Source: an uncultured Polaribacter sp. (GTDB taxonomy: Bacteria; Bacteroidota; Bacteroidia; Flavobacteriales; Flavobacteriaceae). Taken from it: a stretch of 64,000 nucleotides of DNA. The position numbers were made by a program, and so were the translations under genes. Positions 16,862 through 26,540 of the stretch are shown here, piece by piece. Below the pieces are notes generated by a model that saw nothing but the letters and a program-made list of their open reading frames with translations, had not been told where the DNA came from and searched no databases. The stretch spans positions 310,001-374,000 of the forward strand of contig NZ_CANNFH010000002.1 of NCBI RefSeq assembly GCF_947503875.1, written 5' to 3'. How positions within the stretch are numbered: position 1 is the first letter of the stretch; the number at the start of each line of letters is the position of its first letter.

Positions 16862-19800
16862 ATGAATTACAAACAATTTTATTTTCTATTTAGTTTATTT
16901 TTTACCTTAGGGTTTATTCAAATAAATGCCCAAGATTTGTGGCAAAAAAAGGACATAGAAACCTATTTCTTGCAAAAGAAACCTCTAAAAACGTTTAAGA
17001 ACTTTCCTGAAAAATATAGAATTTATAGTTTAAATGTTAAGGTTTTAGAAAACCAACTTAAAGGAAAAACTAAAACAATACAATTACCAAATGGAAGTGG
17101 AATTTTAGAAACATTCGTAATAAAAGAAACTTCTAATTTCTCCAATAAATTAGTAGCAAAATTTCCAAAGATTAAATCTTATACAGCAAAGAGTATAGAA
17201 AACCCAACAGCGTTTGCTAAAATAAGTGTAGGTACAGATGGCTTTCATGCTGTTATATTTTCATCTAATGGTAAAACCGTTTATATAGATCCGTACACTA
17301 AAAATAATAAAGACTTTATTGTTTATAAAACTTCCGATTTAAAAAGTGAAGATGAAGTTTTTAAGTGCGAAGTAGAGGGTTTTGCTAAAAATCAAGAATT
17401 GCCTAGTTTTAGTTCTAAAGTTGTAAGTGATGGTAATTTAAGAACCTATCGTTTAGCAATTACATGTAGTGGAGAGTATGCACAGTTTCATTTAAACAAT
17501 CAAGGTATTGCAGCTTCTGCAACAGAAAGTGTTAAAAAAGCGGCTGTTTTATCTGCCATGAATACATCTATGACTAGAGTAAATGGTATTTTTGAAAAAG
17601 ATTTGGCGGTAACCATGCAATTTGTAGATGATAATGATAAAATTATTTTTTTAGATGCAGATACAGATAATATTACAGATGGAGATCCTAATGCAATGTT
17701 AGATGAAGCGCAGCTTATAATTGACACAGCAATAGGTGATGCAAATTACGATATTGGACATATTTTTAGTGTTGCAGGAGATGGTTTGGCAGGTTTAGGT
17801 GTAGTGTGCTTATCTAACCAAAAAGCAAAAGGTGTTACTGGTAGAAGTGCTCCTATTGGAGATCCTTATGATATAGATTTTGTAGCACACGAATTTGGTC
17901 ACCAATTTGGAGCTACGCACACACAAAACAACGATTGTCAAAGAACGCAAATTTCAGCAGTAGAAGCAGGTAGTGGTTCTACAATAATGGGTTATGCAGG
18001 TATTTGTAGTCCAAATGTACAAGGGCAAAGTGATGATTATTTTCATGCATTTAGCATCTCTCAAATACAAAATATTATTCAGTCTTCTGGAAGCTGTGCA
18101 ACTTTAACTGCAAATGGCAATAGCGCACCAGTGGCAAATGCTGGGTTAGATGTAAGTATTCCAAAATCTACGCCTTTTGTGCTAACAGCAACAGCAACAG
18201 ATGCAGATGGTTTAAGTGCTTTAACTTATAACTGGGAACAAGTAGATATCGAAATTGGCCTAATGCCTCCACAATCTACTAATTCTGTAGGGCCAATGTT
18301 TCGTTCTTTGCCTTCTAAAACAGATCCAAAAAGATATTTCCCAGAATTCTCTAATGTAGTCGCTAATGAAACTAGTACCTGGGAAGTGTTACCAGATGTA
18401 GAACGAAGCTTAAATTTTTCTCTTTTGGTAAGAGATAATGACATTAATGGCGGTGCAACCTCTAGAGATAATATTTTAGTTTCTGTAGTAGATGCTATCC
18501 CTTTTGAGGTTACCTCGCAAACAACAGCGGAAATTTGGGATGCAGGAGCAACAGAAACCGTAACTTGGAGTAAAGGTACTTCTGATATAGCGCCAATAAA
18601 TTGCAAAACAGTAAATATTAGATTATCCACAGATGGTGGATTAACATTTCCTTTTCTATTGAAAGAAAACACACCAAATGATGGTACAGAAATAATAAAC
18701 ATACCCAATAATATTACTACATCAGCCAGAATATTAATAGAAGCAGCAGATAATATTTTTTATAACATAAATAGTACAAATTTTACTATTAGATCTACAG
18801 CACCTAGTTTTATTTTAAGCAATACTTCAGGAAATTTAGCAGCTTGTAACTCAGGAAATGCAACTACAGCATATACTTTAAATTTAGATTTTATAAATAA
18901 TTTTACAGAAACAGTTACACTATCCGCCACAGGAAATCCTGCAGGTTCTCAAGTTAGTTTTAATCCTGTCAGTTTAAGTGCAGATGGCAATACTGTTATG
19001 ACAATTACTAATACAGATAATGTTGCTGCAGGAGATTATATTATAAATGTTTTAGGAAGTTCTACCACTGTTAATCAAAATTTAGAAATTAATTTTAGCA
19101 TAACAGCATCTAATTTAAATCCTGTACAGCTTTTAAGTCCTACTAATGCATTACAAGATGTCTTATTAACAGATGTTTTAACTTGGCAAGCAGATGTAAA
19201 TGCATTTGTTTATGATGTGCAAGTAGCAGCAGATCGTTCTTTTACAAACATTATTTTAGAAGAAGAAGTTTCTGAGACTTTTTTACCACTTTCTAATTTA
19301 CGAGGAGAAACCACTTATTTTTGGCGAGTTAAAGCAAAAAACACCTGTAATGAAGGCGATTTTTCCAATGTTTTTAGTTTCATAACAGAAAGACCTTCTT
19401 ATTGCCCATCTACTTTTACAGATGAAGCTGGTGGTTCTGAATTTATCTCTAATGTTACTTTTAATACCATTAATAACAACTCTAGCAATGACCTAATAGA
19501 CGGTTATGAAGATTTTACGAGTATTAATACAGATGTGTTTAGAGACATAGCGTACGAAATATCTGTTACATTTGATACGGCAGGCTTTCAAGACCATTGT
19601 TACGTATTTATAGATTGGAATCAAGATTACGTTTTTGATAAAGATACAGAACGCTATGCTTTAGGAACAGAAACTGATGATATTGCAACAACAACCTTTA
19701 ATATTAGAGTACCTGCAGATGCAAAAATGGGTAAAACCACAATGCGTGTTATTATTGAGTATGATGATCCTACAGATGGTTTTGGTGATGGACCTTGTGA

Positions 19801-20572
19801 CATAGATCATCTTACAGAATGGGGAGAAACTGAAGATTATTCAATTACAGTTACAGAGCCAACAATAGACCCTAATAATGTTTCTGTAAGTACGGCTTCA
19901 GAAACTTGCGTAAATGAAGGAGATGGAGAAATAACTGTAAAATTTGTAAAAGAAGCTTTTAATTATACTGTAGTAATTTCTGGTGATAATACAGATTTAC
20001 GGGGAGATGTAACTAACTTATCAAGTACTTCATTTTCTAATTTATTGCCAGGTTTTTACAGGGTTTGTGTAACTACAAAAGAATTGGATTTTACCCAGTG
20101 TTTTGAGATAGAAATTGTAGCATCTAATACCATTGCTTTAAAAACGGAAGTTACCAATGAGAAAAAGTATAAAATAAGTATGGAAAGTGGAACTGCTCCT
20201 TTTAGCGTTTTTCTGAATGAAAAGCTACTTTTAACTACTAGCGAAAAAACTTTTGAGTTTACACCTAGGGTAGGAGGTAAATTAGAAGTAAAGTCTGCTA
20301 AAGCATGTGAGGGTTCTTTTAAAACATCTATAGAAACTGTAGTTTTGTTAAAAAATCCGGTAGTAAATTCTATTGATTTATTACTGCCTTTAGAGCTAGA
20401 TAATAATAGAGTAAAAGCAACTATTTTTGATGTAAAAGGAAAGTTGATTTTAAATAGATGGATTTCTACAAATAACAATACAATGTCCATTCCTTTTCAA
20501 GATTTCTCTAAAGGATTGTATATTTTAAAATTGTCAATAGCTAATAACCCTATTAAAATTATAAAGCAATGA
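16862..20572 (+). CDS. Secreted reprolysin-like zinc metalloprotease with T9SS sorting domain
   Basis: A 1236-residue extracellular protease. From the ATG at 16862 there is a signal peptide (FYFLFSLFFTLGFIQINAQ), a prodomain, and a catalytic domain with the zinc motif HEFGHQFGATH (His343, Glu344, His347, His353) and a Met-turn (TIMGYAG, Met376). Immunoglobulin/fibronectin-like domains follow, then a GEVED domain (VFIDWNQDYVFD to EWGETEDYSI, about 920-1000) and a C-terminal type A sorting domain ending in SKGLYILKLS. It should be exported by Sec and then the type IX system. The next lipoprotein gene overlaps it by four bases. Confidence 0.93.
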   Translation: MNYKQFYFLFSLFFTLGFIQINAQDLWQKKDIETYFLQKKPLKTFKNFPEKYRIYSLNVKVLENQLKGKTKTIQLPNGSGILETFVIKETSNFSNKLVAKFPKIKSYTAKSIENPTAFAKISVGTDGFHAVIFSSNGKTVYIDPYTKNNKDFIVYKTSDLKSEDEVFKCEVEGFAKNQELPSFSSKVVSDGNLRTYRLAITCSGEYAQFHLNNQGIAASATESVKKAAVLSAMNTSMTRVNGIFEKDLAVTMQFVDDNDKIIFLDADTDNITDGDPNAMLDEAQLIIDTAIGDANYDIGHIFSVAGDGLAGLGVVCLSNQKAKGVTGRSAPIGDPYDIDFVAHEFGHQFGATHTQNNDCQRTQISAVEAGSGSTIMGYAGICSPNVQGQSDDYFHAFSISQIQNIIQSSGSCATLTANGNSAPVANAGLDVSIPKSTPFVLTATATDADGLSALTYNWEQVDIEIGLMPPQSTNSVGPMFRSLPSKTDPKRYFPEFSNVVANETSTWEVLPDVERSLNFSLLVRDNDINGGATSRDNILVSVVDAIPFEVTSQTTAEIWDAGATETVTWSKGTSDIAPINCKTVNIRLSTDGGLTFPFLLKENTPNDGTEIINIPNNITTSARILIEAADNIFYNINSTNFTIRSTAPSFILSNTSGNLAACNSGNATTAYTLNLDFINNFTETVTLSATGNPAGSQVSFNPVSLSADGNTVMTITNTDNVAAGDYIINVLGSSTTVNQNLEINFSITASNLNPVQLLSPTNALQDVLLTDVLTWQADVNAFVYDVQVAADRSFTNIILEEEVSETFLPLSNLRGETTYFWRVKAKNTCNEGDFSNVFSFITERPSYCPSTFTDEAGGSEFISNVTFNTINNNSSNDLIDGYEDFTSINTDVFRDIAYEISVTFDTAGFQDHCYVFIDWNQDYVFDKDTERYALGTETDDIATTTFNIRVPADAKMGKTTMRVIIEYDDPTDGFGDGPCDIDHLTEWGETEDYSITVTEPTIDPNNVSVSTASETCVNEGDGEITVKFVKEAFNYTVVISGDNTDLRGDVTNLSSTSFSNLLPGFYRVCVTTKELDFTQCFEIEIVASNTIALKTEVTNEKKYKISMESGTAPFSVFLNEKLLLTTSEKTFEFTPRVGGKLEVKSAKACEGSFKTSIETVVLLKNPVVNSIDLLLPLELDNNRVKATIFDVKGKLILNRWISTNNNTMSIPFQDFSKGLYILKLSIANNPIKIIKQ

Positions 20573-21249
20573 GAAAAATACTAACACTATTTTTTGTTTT
20601 TTGTTTCTTTCAATTAACAATGCAATGCGCTAAGAGTGCACCCAAAAATGAACCACCACGTAATTTTACATTGGTATTTCCTAGTAAAGATTTACTTTGT
20701 ATAGATAATAACATTACCTTTAATTGGAATGATGCTGTAGATCCAGAGCAAGATGAAATTGAGTATAATATTATAATAGCTAAAGATAGGCAGTTAACAG
20801 ATATTGTAGAAAATAGAACAATAAGTAACTCTCAAATTAGTATTATTTTAGAAAAAAATACCGCTTTTTATTGGCAAGTAACTGCTTTAGATGGGGTTAA
20901 TAACCAAGGTACCTTTTCAGATACCTTTGCCTTTTTTACCAAAGGAGATCCTACTGTAAATTATGCGCCATTTATGGCAGAACTAGTATTTCCAGCTCAT
21001 AATACTTCAGTAGATGCTGGTATGTTAGATTTAACTTGGAATGCTTCAGATATTAATACTACAGATACGCTAACTTACGAAGTCTTTTTTGGAGAAGGAA
21101 ATGCACTAAATCTTTTAGAAGAAGCTTCTACAGAGCCTAATTTTGGCGTTACAGTAGTATCTGGCAAAACGTATTCTTGGCAAATAAATGTAACCGATAA
21201 TTTTGGAGCAAAAGCCATTGGGCAAGTTTCAAAATTTACCGTAAACTAG
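20569..21249 (+). CDS. Fibronectin III-like lipoprotein coupled to the metalloprotease
   Basis: A 226-residue predicted lipoprotein: signal MRKILTLFFVFCFFQLTMQC with the acylated Cys at 20, then two Ig/FNIII-like repeats. Each repeat has the ITFNWNDAVDPEQDEIEYNI or LDLTWNASDINTTDTLTYEV type of sequence and ends with a FYWQV or YSWQI strand. The metalloprotease just upstream carries similar FNIII-like segments (VLTWQADVN and TYFWRVKA). The start codon overlaps the protease stop (ATGA). A surface anchor, chaperone or inhibitor of the protease is possible, but this rests on context only. Confidence 0.82.
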   Translation: MRKILTLFFVFCFFQLTMQCAKSAPKNEPPRNFTLVFPSKDLLCIDNNITFNWNDAVDPEQDEIEYNIIIAKDRQLTDIVENRTISNSQISIILEKNTAFYWQVTALDGVNNQGTFSDTFAFFTKGDPTVNYAPFMAELVFPAHNTSVDAGMLDLTWNASDINTTDTLTYEVFFGEGNALNLLEEASTEPNFGVTVVSGKTYSWQINVTDNFGAKAIGQVSKFTVN

Positions 21250-21267
21250 TTAATTTAAGACAAAAAA

Positions 21268-21507
21268 TTACTTTTTCTTTTCGGGCATTGGTCCGCGCAA
21301 ATGAATAACCAAACCGTTTAAGAAATTGCGCAAAAATTGATCTCCACATTCTATGTATTTGGGATGATCTTCTTTTCTGAAAATAGCACCTAATTCGCCT
21401 TTAGTAACTTTAAAATCTACTAGAGCACAAATGTCTATAATATCTGTATCTCTTAGTTTATGCGCTACACGTAATTTCTTAAAAATGTCGTTGTTTGTAA
21501 GTCCCAT
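21268..21507 (-). CDS. DUF1456 family protein, single-repeat form
   Basis: A 79-residue cytoplasmic protein. MGLTNNDIFKKLRVAHKL, IIDICALVDFKVTKGELGA and the FLNGLVIHLRG segment match one repeat of the DUF1456 (YehS) family. E. coli YehS has about 156 residues with two such repeats, so this is half the usual size. The function is unknown. It converges on the lipoprotein gene with 18 bases between stops and lies 22 bases downstream of the VTT-protein start region's opposite strand partner. Confidence 0.8.
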   Translation of the reverse strand: MGLTNNDIFKKLRVAHKLRDTDIIDICALVDFKVTKGELGAIFRKEDHPKYIECGDQFLRNFLNGLVIHLRGPMPEKKK

Positions 21508-21529
21508 TTTGCAAATGTAAGTTAATTTA

Positions 21530-22165
21530 TTAATCTACTACTTTAAAAATTGCCCAGGCATAAATTGCAAATCGTAAAAACCTAAACAGACCAAAAAGCA
21601 CTACATTTTTAAAGGAATATTTAATCATACCAGCAGCAACACAGGTAATAGAAAAAGGCACAGGTAGTAATGCACCAACAATTATTAAAAAACCTCCCCA
21701 TTTAGAAGTGTTTTTTAAATGTTTCTCCATTTTTACTTCTAAATAAACTTTAACCGATTTAATTTTTAAGGCTGTTTTGCCAATAAAATAAGAGATTAGG
21801 CCACCAGAGTAAGAAAGGGTTGCTAAAATAGCAAGGTTTAAAACTGGTTCAGGTGTTTTTTTTGTCCAGGCAATAAAAATTTCTGGCGGTACTAAACCTA
21901 AAAGAGTTTCAGAGGCGAAAAAGAAAGAGAAAATACCTATTCTAGAAAAAGTTTCTGTAATACGCTCTAAACCATCATTAATATTATAAACGTAGTTGTT
22001 AATTAAAAACAAGGCAGTAACAATAACAACAACTGGTATAAAAGCCTTTTTTAAACTTTCCCAAATAAAAATGTAAAAACCTGTTCTAGAATAATAACTG
22101 TGCATTAGTTTTGCACGCTCTGTTTTAGTTTTAATTCTTTTTATTTTGGGTTTCTTTATTTTCAT
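21530..22165 (-). CDS. VTT (DedA-like) domain inner-membrane protein
   Basis: A 211-residue membrane protein. The ATG at 22165 (MKIKKPKIKRIKTK) is chosen because the longer frame would add a short hydrophobic leader before a very basic stretch. About five membrane spans are visible. The segment SETLLGLVPPEIFIAW, the glycine-rich LATLSYSGGLISYFIGK, and GALLPVPFSITCVAAGMIKY match the VTT/SNARE-associated (DedA, YqaA-like) fold, which includes lipid flippases and transporters. Substrate unknown. The DUF1456 gene follows on the same strand after 22 bases. Confidence 0.8.
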   Translation of the reverse strand: MKIKKPKIKRIKTKTERAKLMHSYYSRTGFYIFIWESLKKAFIPVVVIVTALFLINNYVYNINDGLERITETFSRIGIFSFFFASETLLGLVPPEIFIAWTKKTPEPVLNLAILATLSYSGGLISYFIGKTALKIKSVKVYLEVKMEKHLKNTSKWGGFLIIVGALLPVPFSITCVAAGMIKYSFKNVVLFGLFRFLRFAIYAWAIFKVVD

Positions 22166-22255
22166 AGATGGTAATAACCTTATAAATAAGAAGTACAAAA
22201 ATAACAACTTTTATTTTAGTAGAACCATATTAAAATTACATTAACTATATTTTAA

Positions 22256-22263
22256 TAAGTTTG
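22256..22263 (+). promoter_or_regulatory. Candidate -7 box for aat
   Basis: TAAGTTTG is a perfect TAnnTTTG match, 32 bases upstream of the aat ATG. The -33 region is A/T-rich without a clear TTG. Confidence 0.45.
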
Positions 22264-22295
22264 TAATTTAGCATACTCAAATACTTTTAATTTAC

Positions 22296-22922
22296 ATGTG
22301 GCTTACAGATAAAATTGCTTTTCCAGACTATAAATTTACTACCAAAGATGGGGTTATTGCTTTAGGCGGAGATTTGTCTGCCAAGCGTTTAGTTTTTGCC
22401 TACAAAAATGGAATTTTTCCTTGGTTTTCAGAAGGAGAACCAATTGTTTGGTATTGTCCTAGAGAAAGGATGGTTTTATTTCCTGATGAAATAAAAATCT
22501 CAAAAAGTATGCGCAAAGTAATTCGTAAAAAGGAATTTTTAATAACAGAAAATAAGGCTTTTGAGGCTGTAATATACAATTGCAAAACTATAAATAGAAA
22601 AGATGGTTTAGGCACTTGGATTACTAATGCTATGGAAGAAGCCTATATTAATTTACATAATATTGGAGTTGTAAAATCTATTGAAGTTTGGCAAGGAGAT
22701 AATTTAGTTGGTGGTTTATATGGTTTAGAAATTAATGGAGTTTTTTGTGGAGAAAGTATGTTTAGTAAAGTGGCAAACGCCTCTAAATTAGCCTTTATTC
22801 ATTTAGCACAACATAAAAATTACCAATTGATAGATTGTCAAATATACAACTCACATTTAGCAAGTTTAGGTGCTAAAGAAATTTCTAGGGATTTGTTTTT
22901 AAAAATTTTAAAACGTAGTTAA
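22296..22922 (+). CDS. aat: Leucyl/phenylalanyl-tRNA--protein transferase
   Basis: Aat adds Leu or Phe to proteins with N-terminal Lys or Arg, tagging them for ClpAP through the N-end rule. The 208-residue protein has the family hallmarks GVIALGGDLSAKRLVFAY, NGIFPWFSEGEPIVWYCP and RMVLFPDE near the N-terminus, the middle GTWITNAMEEAYINLH, and LVGGLYGLEINGVFCGESMF at the active site. Length is typical for the short bacterial form. It is monocistronic, followed by a 225-base gap with no visible feature except the DUF3050 promoter. Confidence 0.97.
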   Translation: MWLTDKIAFPDYKFTTKDGVIALGGDLSAKRLVFAYKNGIFPWFSEGEPIVWYCPRERMVLFPDEIKISKSMRKVIRKKEFLITENKAFEAVIYNCKTINRKDGLGTWITNAMEEAYINLHNIGVVKSIEVWQGDNLVGGLYGLEINGVFCGESMFSKVANASKLAFIHLAQHKNYQLIDCQIYNSHLASLGAKEISRDLFLKILKRS

Positions 22923-23108
22923 ACACATTTTTTAAACCATTTCTATTTTAGTTAGTCTGAAGATTAACATCGTTTTTATGGTAAAAATTTATTGTTGTAA
23001 TTTATAGAGAACTAAAAAAATATTCTAATTTCTGTTTACTAGAAATTTTACTTATTTCAGTATCTATTATATTTATTACAACTTAGAAAAAATATCAGCT
23101 TTTAGCGG

Positions 23109-23116
23109 TAACTTTG
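23109..23116 (+). promoter_or_regulatory. Candidate -7 box for the DUF3050 gene
   Basis: TAACTTTG is a perfect TAnnTTTG match 31 bases upstream of the ATG at 23148. Confidence 0.45.
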
Positions 23117-23147
23117 TTTTGTATACTTAATTAAAAAATGGTGTTAA

Positions 23148-23942
23148 ATGAATAAAATAGAGCAGATAGAATATGAGATTTCAGGGTTAAGAAATGAATT
23201 GAAAAATCATAAACTTTATAGAAATTTACAGAATGTAAAGGACATTAAAATTTTTATGGAAAACCATGTATTTGCGGTGTGGGATTTTATGTCGCTTTTA
23301 AAAAGTTTACAAGCACAACTAACTACAGTATCAACTCCTTGGACTCCGTCTAAAAATGCAAAGCTGGCAAGGTTTATAAATGAAATAGTACATGGAGAAG
23401 AGAGTGATATCAATGAGCTAGGAGTACCTAGAAGTCATTTTGAAATGTATTTAGATGCCATGTTAGAGGTTAATGGAGACGTAAAGCCAATAAATAATTT
23501 TATAAAATTAATTCAACAAGGGCACTCAGTTTCATATTGTTTAAATGAAGTTGCTGTAGACCAAAGAATAGCAGATTTCGTGAAATTCACCTTTTCAATA
23601 ATTGCATCTAACAAACCGCATTTAGTAGCATCTGCTTTTACTTTTGGTAGAGAAGACGTTATACCAGATATGTTTATTGAAATTTTGAAAAGTTCAGATA
23701 CTGAAAACAAACAATACAAAAAAATTAATTATTATTTAGAAAGACACATTGAGTTAGATGGTGATGAACATGGACCATTGTCTTTAGAAATGGTGAGTGA
23801 ATTGTGTAAAGATGATAATGAAAAATGGACAGAAACTTTAAACGTGGCCAAACAGTCTTTAGAAAAAAGAATTGATCTTTGGAATGCTATTTCAGATTTA
23901 ATTGAAGATGAAAAGCTTAAACATAATACAGTGGTAATATAA
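23148..23942 (+). CDS. DUF3050 family protein (heme-oxygenase-like fold)
   Basis: A 264-residue, mostly helical cytoplasmic protein without signal or membrane segments. [46 protein letters not shown] and [15 protein letters not shown] match the DUF3050 family, whose histidine and glutamate pattern resembles heme-oxygenase-like diiron proteins. The conserved His/Glu residues seen here are candidate metal ligands; that assignment is inferred. It is a single gene with its own -7 box and a strong terminator 35 bases after the stop. Confidence 0.87.
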   Translation: MNKIEQIEYEISGLRNELKNHKLYRNLQNVKDIKIFMENHVFAVWDFMSLLKSLQAQLTTVSTPWTPSKNAKLARFINEIVHGEESDINELGVPRSHFEMYLDAMLEVNGDVKPINNFIKLIQQGHSVSYCLNEVAVDQRIADFVKFTFSIIASNKPHLVASAFTFGREDVIPDMFIEILKSSDTENKQYKKINYYLERHIELDGDEHGPLSLEMVSELCKDDNEKWTETLNVAKQSLEKRIDLWNAISDLIEDEKLKHNTVVI

Positions 23943-23975
23943 GTAGTATGTTTTAAAATAGTTTTACCTTATAAA

Positions 23976-24018
23976 GATCTGCTATTAAAGTATTTAGTAT
24001 ACTTTAATAGCAGATTTT
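23976..24018. terminator. Bidirectional terminator between DUF3050 and GIN genes
   Basis: ATCTGCTATTAAAGTA and TACTTTAATAGCAGAT form a perfect 16-base stem with a short loop, with A-rich sequence on the left and TTTT on the right. It sits between convergent genes and can serve both. Confidence 0.92.
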
Positions 24019-24033
24019 AACTTTTAAATAATT

Positions 24034-24759
24034 TTATTTTTTTGAAATACTACCTCCAGAGTTCGTGCTCTTGCTTACGTCTGTAGGGTTTCCTTTAAAA
24101 TCTATATCACCACCACTGGTTGCACTAGCTTCAATTTTATTGTTTGCATAAATATTTATACTAGCACCACTTGTAGCTTTTGCGCTTACGCTATCGCTTT
24201 TTAGTTTATAAGCATTTATAGAAGCACCGCTAGTTGCTTTTGCGTTATGTCTTATAGTTGCTCCTGAAATTTTAATACTTGCTCCACTAGTAGATTTAGT
24301 AATAATGCTATGCGCATCTAAATCCATTTGTATTTCTGCACCACTTGTGGCGTAAATAGAAATTTGTTCTGTTTTTAGCGTACTTTCGGTAAAAACAGCA
24401 CTTCCACTAGTGGCTTTTACATTATCTAATTCTGGCATTGCAACAAATACTTTTTTTGCTTTGGCGCTCCAAATACTTTTTTCTGAATAAATTTTTAAAA
24501 TACCGTCTTCTACACTTGTAATAATTAAATCGTGCAAGTTTTCATCTGCTTCTAAACTAATTATTGTTTTAGATTCTTGACTGAGATAAACCTCTATTCC
24601 CGCGCTTACTTTTATAGCAGTAAATTTTTCATTTACTCGTCTTTCTTTTGTAATTACATTTCTATTGCCGTTTACTGCGTTAAACATTTCTGCATTGCAA
24701 GCTGTAAGCATTGTAATAAAGAATAAAATTGTTACTGTTTTAATGGCCTTATTTATCAT
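24034..24759 (-). CDS. GIN domain (DUF2807) lipoprotein
   Basis: A 241-residue predicted lipoprotein (signal with ITMLTAC, acylated Cys around 21). The mature part is a head-GIN/DUF2807 beta-solenoid: it opens with the typical ERRVNEKFTAIKVSAGIEVY and then repeats ATSGASI-like turns about every 20 residues (LDNVKATSGSAVF, IYATSGAEIQ, TKSTSGASIK, AKATSGASIN). Such proteins are thought to be envelope adhesin-like; function is unproven. It is the last gene of the DUF4870-PadR-PspC-GIN run, 110 bases after the PspC gene. Confidence 0.88.
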   Translation of the reverse strand: MINKAIKTVTILFFITMLTACNAEMFNAVNGNRNVITKERRVNEKFTAIKVSAGIEVYLSQESKTIISLEADENLHDLIITSVEDGILKIYSEKSIWSAKAKKVFVAMPELDNVKATSGSAVFTESTLKTEQISIYATSGAEIQMDLDAHSIITKSTSGASIKISGATIRHNAKATSGASINAYKLKSDSVSAKATSGASINIYANNKIEASATSGGDIDFKGNPTDVSKSTNSGGSISKK

Positions 24760-24869
24760 GAGTTTGGTTTTTTAATTGCTGTAACAAATTTCTTAATATT
24801 AAATCATTCTATAAAAAAAGGTATTCCCAGTTGTTACTATTTAAAGACCAACTGTATTAATTACTAATT

Positions 24870-26540
24870 TTAAACCTTTTTTAATTCTTCTTTTTCATTT
24901 TTAATACTACAATCTGTGCATTTTAATTTTTGATTGGTCATTATAAAATAATGTGTTGCCATATCTCTTTTATACATTTTGGTTGAGTTTTTTACATCAT
25001 TTAAAAAGTATTTGACAGATTCATCTAAGTAAATGTTGGTTGCTTCTGGCAGATAAACTGTAATTGTTACTTGTTCATCTTTATAAATATTTCCAATATT
25101 TGATAAGAAAAAGGCATTTAAAATAAGTTCATTTTCGTTTATTTTATAGTCGTATCTAATTTTTTCAGCAGAATTATTCGCATCAATTCTACTACGGCCG
25201 TTAGATTTTTTTTGAATTACAGCATATGCATTATTTGTTATACTTTTTTTAATATTTAAATTCACATCATTACTGTAAGTTATGGTCTCTCCATTTACTT
25301 CTATGCGTTCTTTACCATACCTTCTTCTTACATTTTCTTGGTAAAAGAGTAAATCGTCATTTACAATTTTTACAGTTAAAGTGTCTTTTGGACTAACATT
25401 TAAATCTGTTTTTTCAACAAATTTTCCATTTTTTGCGTGTTTCGTGCCAAATTCTACACCTGTAAACGCCATTATTATTAAAGCGACTAACCAGATACCC
25501 AATAAACTAAGCGATGTTGTTTTTGTAAGTTGTTTTACATTACTAGATAAAATGCGCAGCCCAAGAACAAACAGGATAATAAAAGGAATACCCACTAAAA
25601 TAAATAAGGCTAAGGTTAATAACCATTTTGGTAAAGTAGCATCATGTAAAAAGTCAGGGTAATTTATAAACTCTCCATTAATATTTAAAATTTCAAAACT
25701 TCCTACGGAAAACCCTCCAACAATAAGAGATAAAATAACGGCAGCAGCTACAAAAACTAGAATAATTCCTATAAATTTACCTATGAATTTAAACAATACT
25801 AGAAATATTTTACCAATAGTATCTAAAAAATCTTGCAACCCGTTATTTTTTTTTGCCTTTACTGGAAAATTTGAAGCCATTTTTTCGGAAAATTCATTCG
25901 CTCCTTTTTTAATTTTCTCAGAGGCATTGTTAGCAAAATCTTTAAAATTTTCTGAAGTACTTTTCAATTCCTCTCTTATTTTACGTTCAATATTATCAAT
26001 ATTTACAGGCTCGCCTTCCATTTGCAATTTTTCTGCAGTAGTTTTAGCTTCTGGTAATAATATCCAAAAAATTATATAAATAAGTACGCCAACACCTGCG
26101 CTAAAAAATAGTGCTAACATCCCTAAACGAATCCAAATGGTATCAATATTAAAATAATGTGCAATACCAGATGCAACACCACCTAAAAATTTATCTTCAC
26201 CGTCTCTAAAAAGTTTTTTACCAGTATTGGTGCTTCTTTGGTAAGAATAACTGGCATCAGAATAACCTTCTTCTGCATCAGCATAATCCTCAGGCTGTCC
26301 CATAATTGCAATAATATCTTCTATATCACTTTCATTTACAACCTGTCTTGCATCTGTAATTTTTTCTGATAAAAGCTCACTAATTCTAGCCTCTATATCT
26401 GCAATAATCTCATTTTTACCTGCGGAATCTTCACTTAAAGAATTTGAAATAGATGCTAAGTATCTTTTTAGTTTTTGATATGCAACTTCATCTATATGGA
26501 AGAAAAATCCACCTAAATTTATGTTTACTGTTTTATTCAT
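24870..26540 (-). CDS. PspC domain membrane protein with GIN-like C-terminal region
   Basis: A 556-residue inner-membrane protein. Residues 1-105 form a soluble N-terminal region; 108-170 is the PspC domain (KLFRDGEDKFLGGVASGIAHYF, then a long hydrophobic segment ending WILLPEA). Several further membrane spans lie between about 235 and 365, and the last 180 residues are a beta-rich domain. PspC-type proteins take part in envelope-stress responses. The start overlaps the PadR stop by eight bases, so translation is coupled. A terminal CTDCSIKN motif with two cysteines is unusual. Confidence 0.88.
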   Translation of the reverse strand: MNKTVNINLGGFFFHIDEVAYQKLKRYLASISNSLSEDSAGKNEIIADIEARISELLSEKITDARQVVNESDIEDIIAIMGQPEDYADAEEGYSDASYSYQRSTNTGKKLFRDGEDKFLGGVASGIAHYFNIDTIWIRLGMLALFFSAGVGVLIYIIFWILLPEAKTTAEKLQMEGEPVNIDNIERKIREELKSTSENFKDFANNASEKIKKGANEFSEKMASNFPVKAKKNNGLQDFLDTIGKIFLVLFKFIGKFIGIILVFVAAAVILSLIVGGFSVGSFEILNINGEFINYPDFLHDATLPKWLLTLALFILVGIPFIILFVLGLRILSSNVKQLTKTTSLSLLGIWLVALIIMAFTGVEFGTKHAKNGKFVEKTDLNVSPKDTLTVKIVNDDLLFYQENVRRRYGKERIEVNGETITYSNDVNLNIKKSITNNAYAVIQKKSNGRSRIDANNSAEKIRYDYKINENELILNAFFLSNIGNIYKDEQVTITVYLPEATNIYLDESVKYFLNDVKNSTKMYKRDMATHYFIMTNQKLKCTDCSIKNEKEELKKV

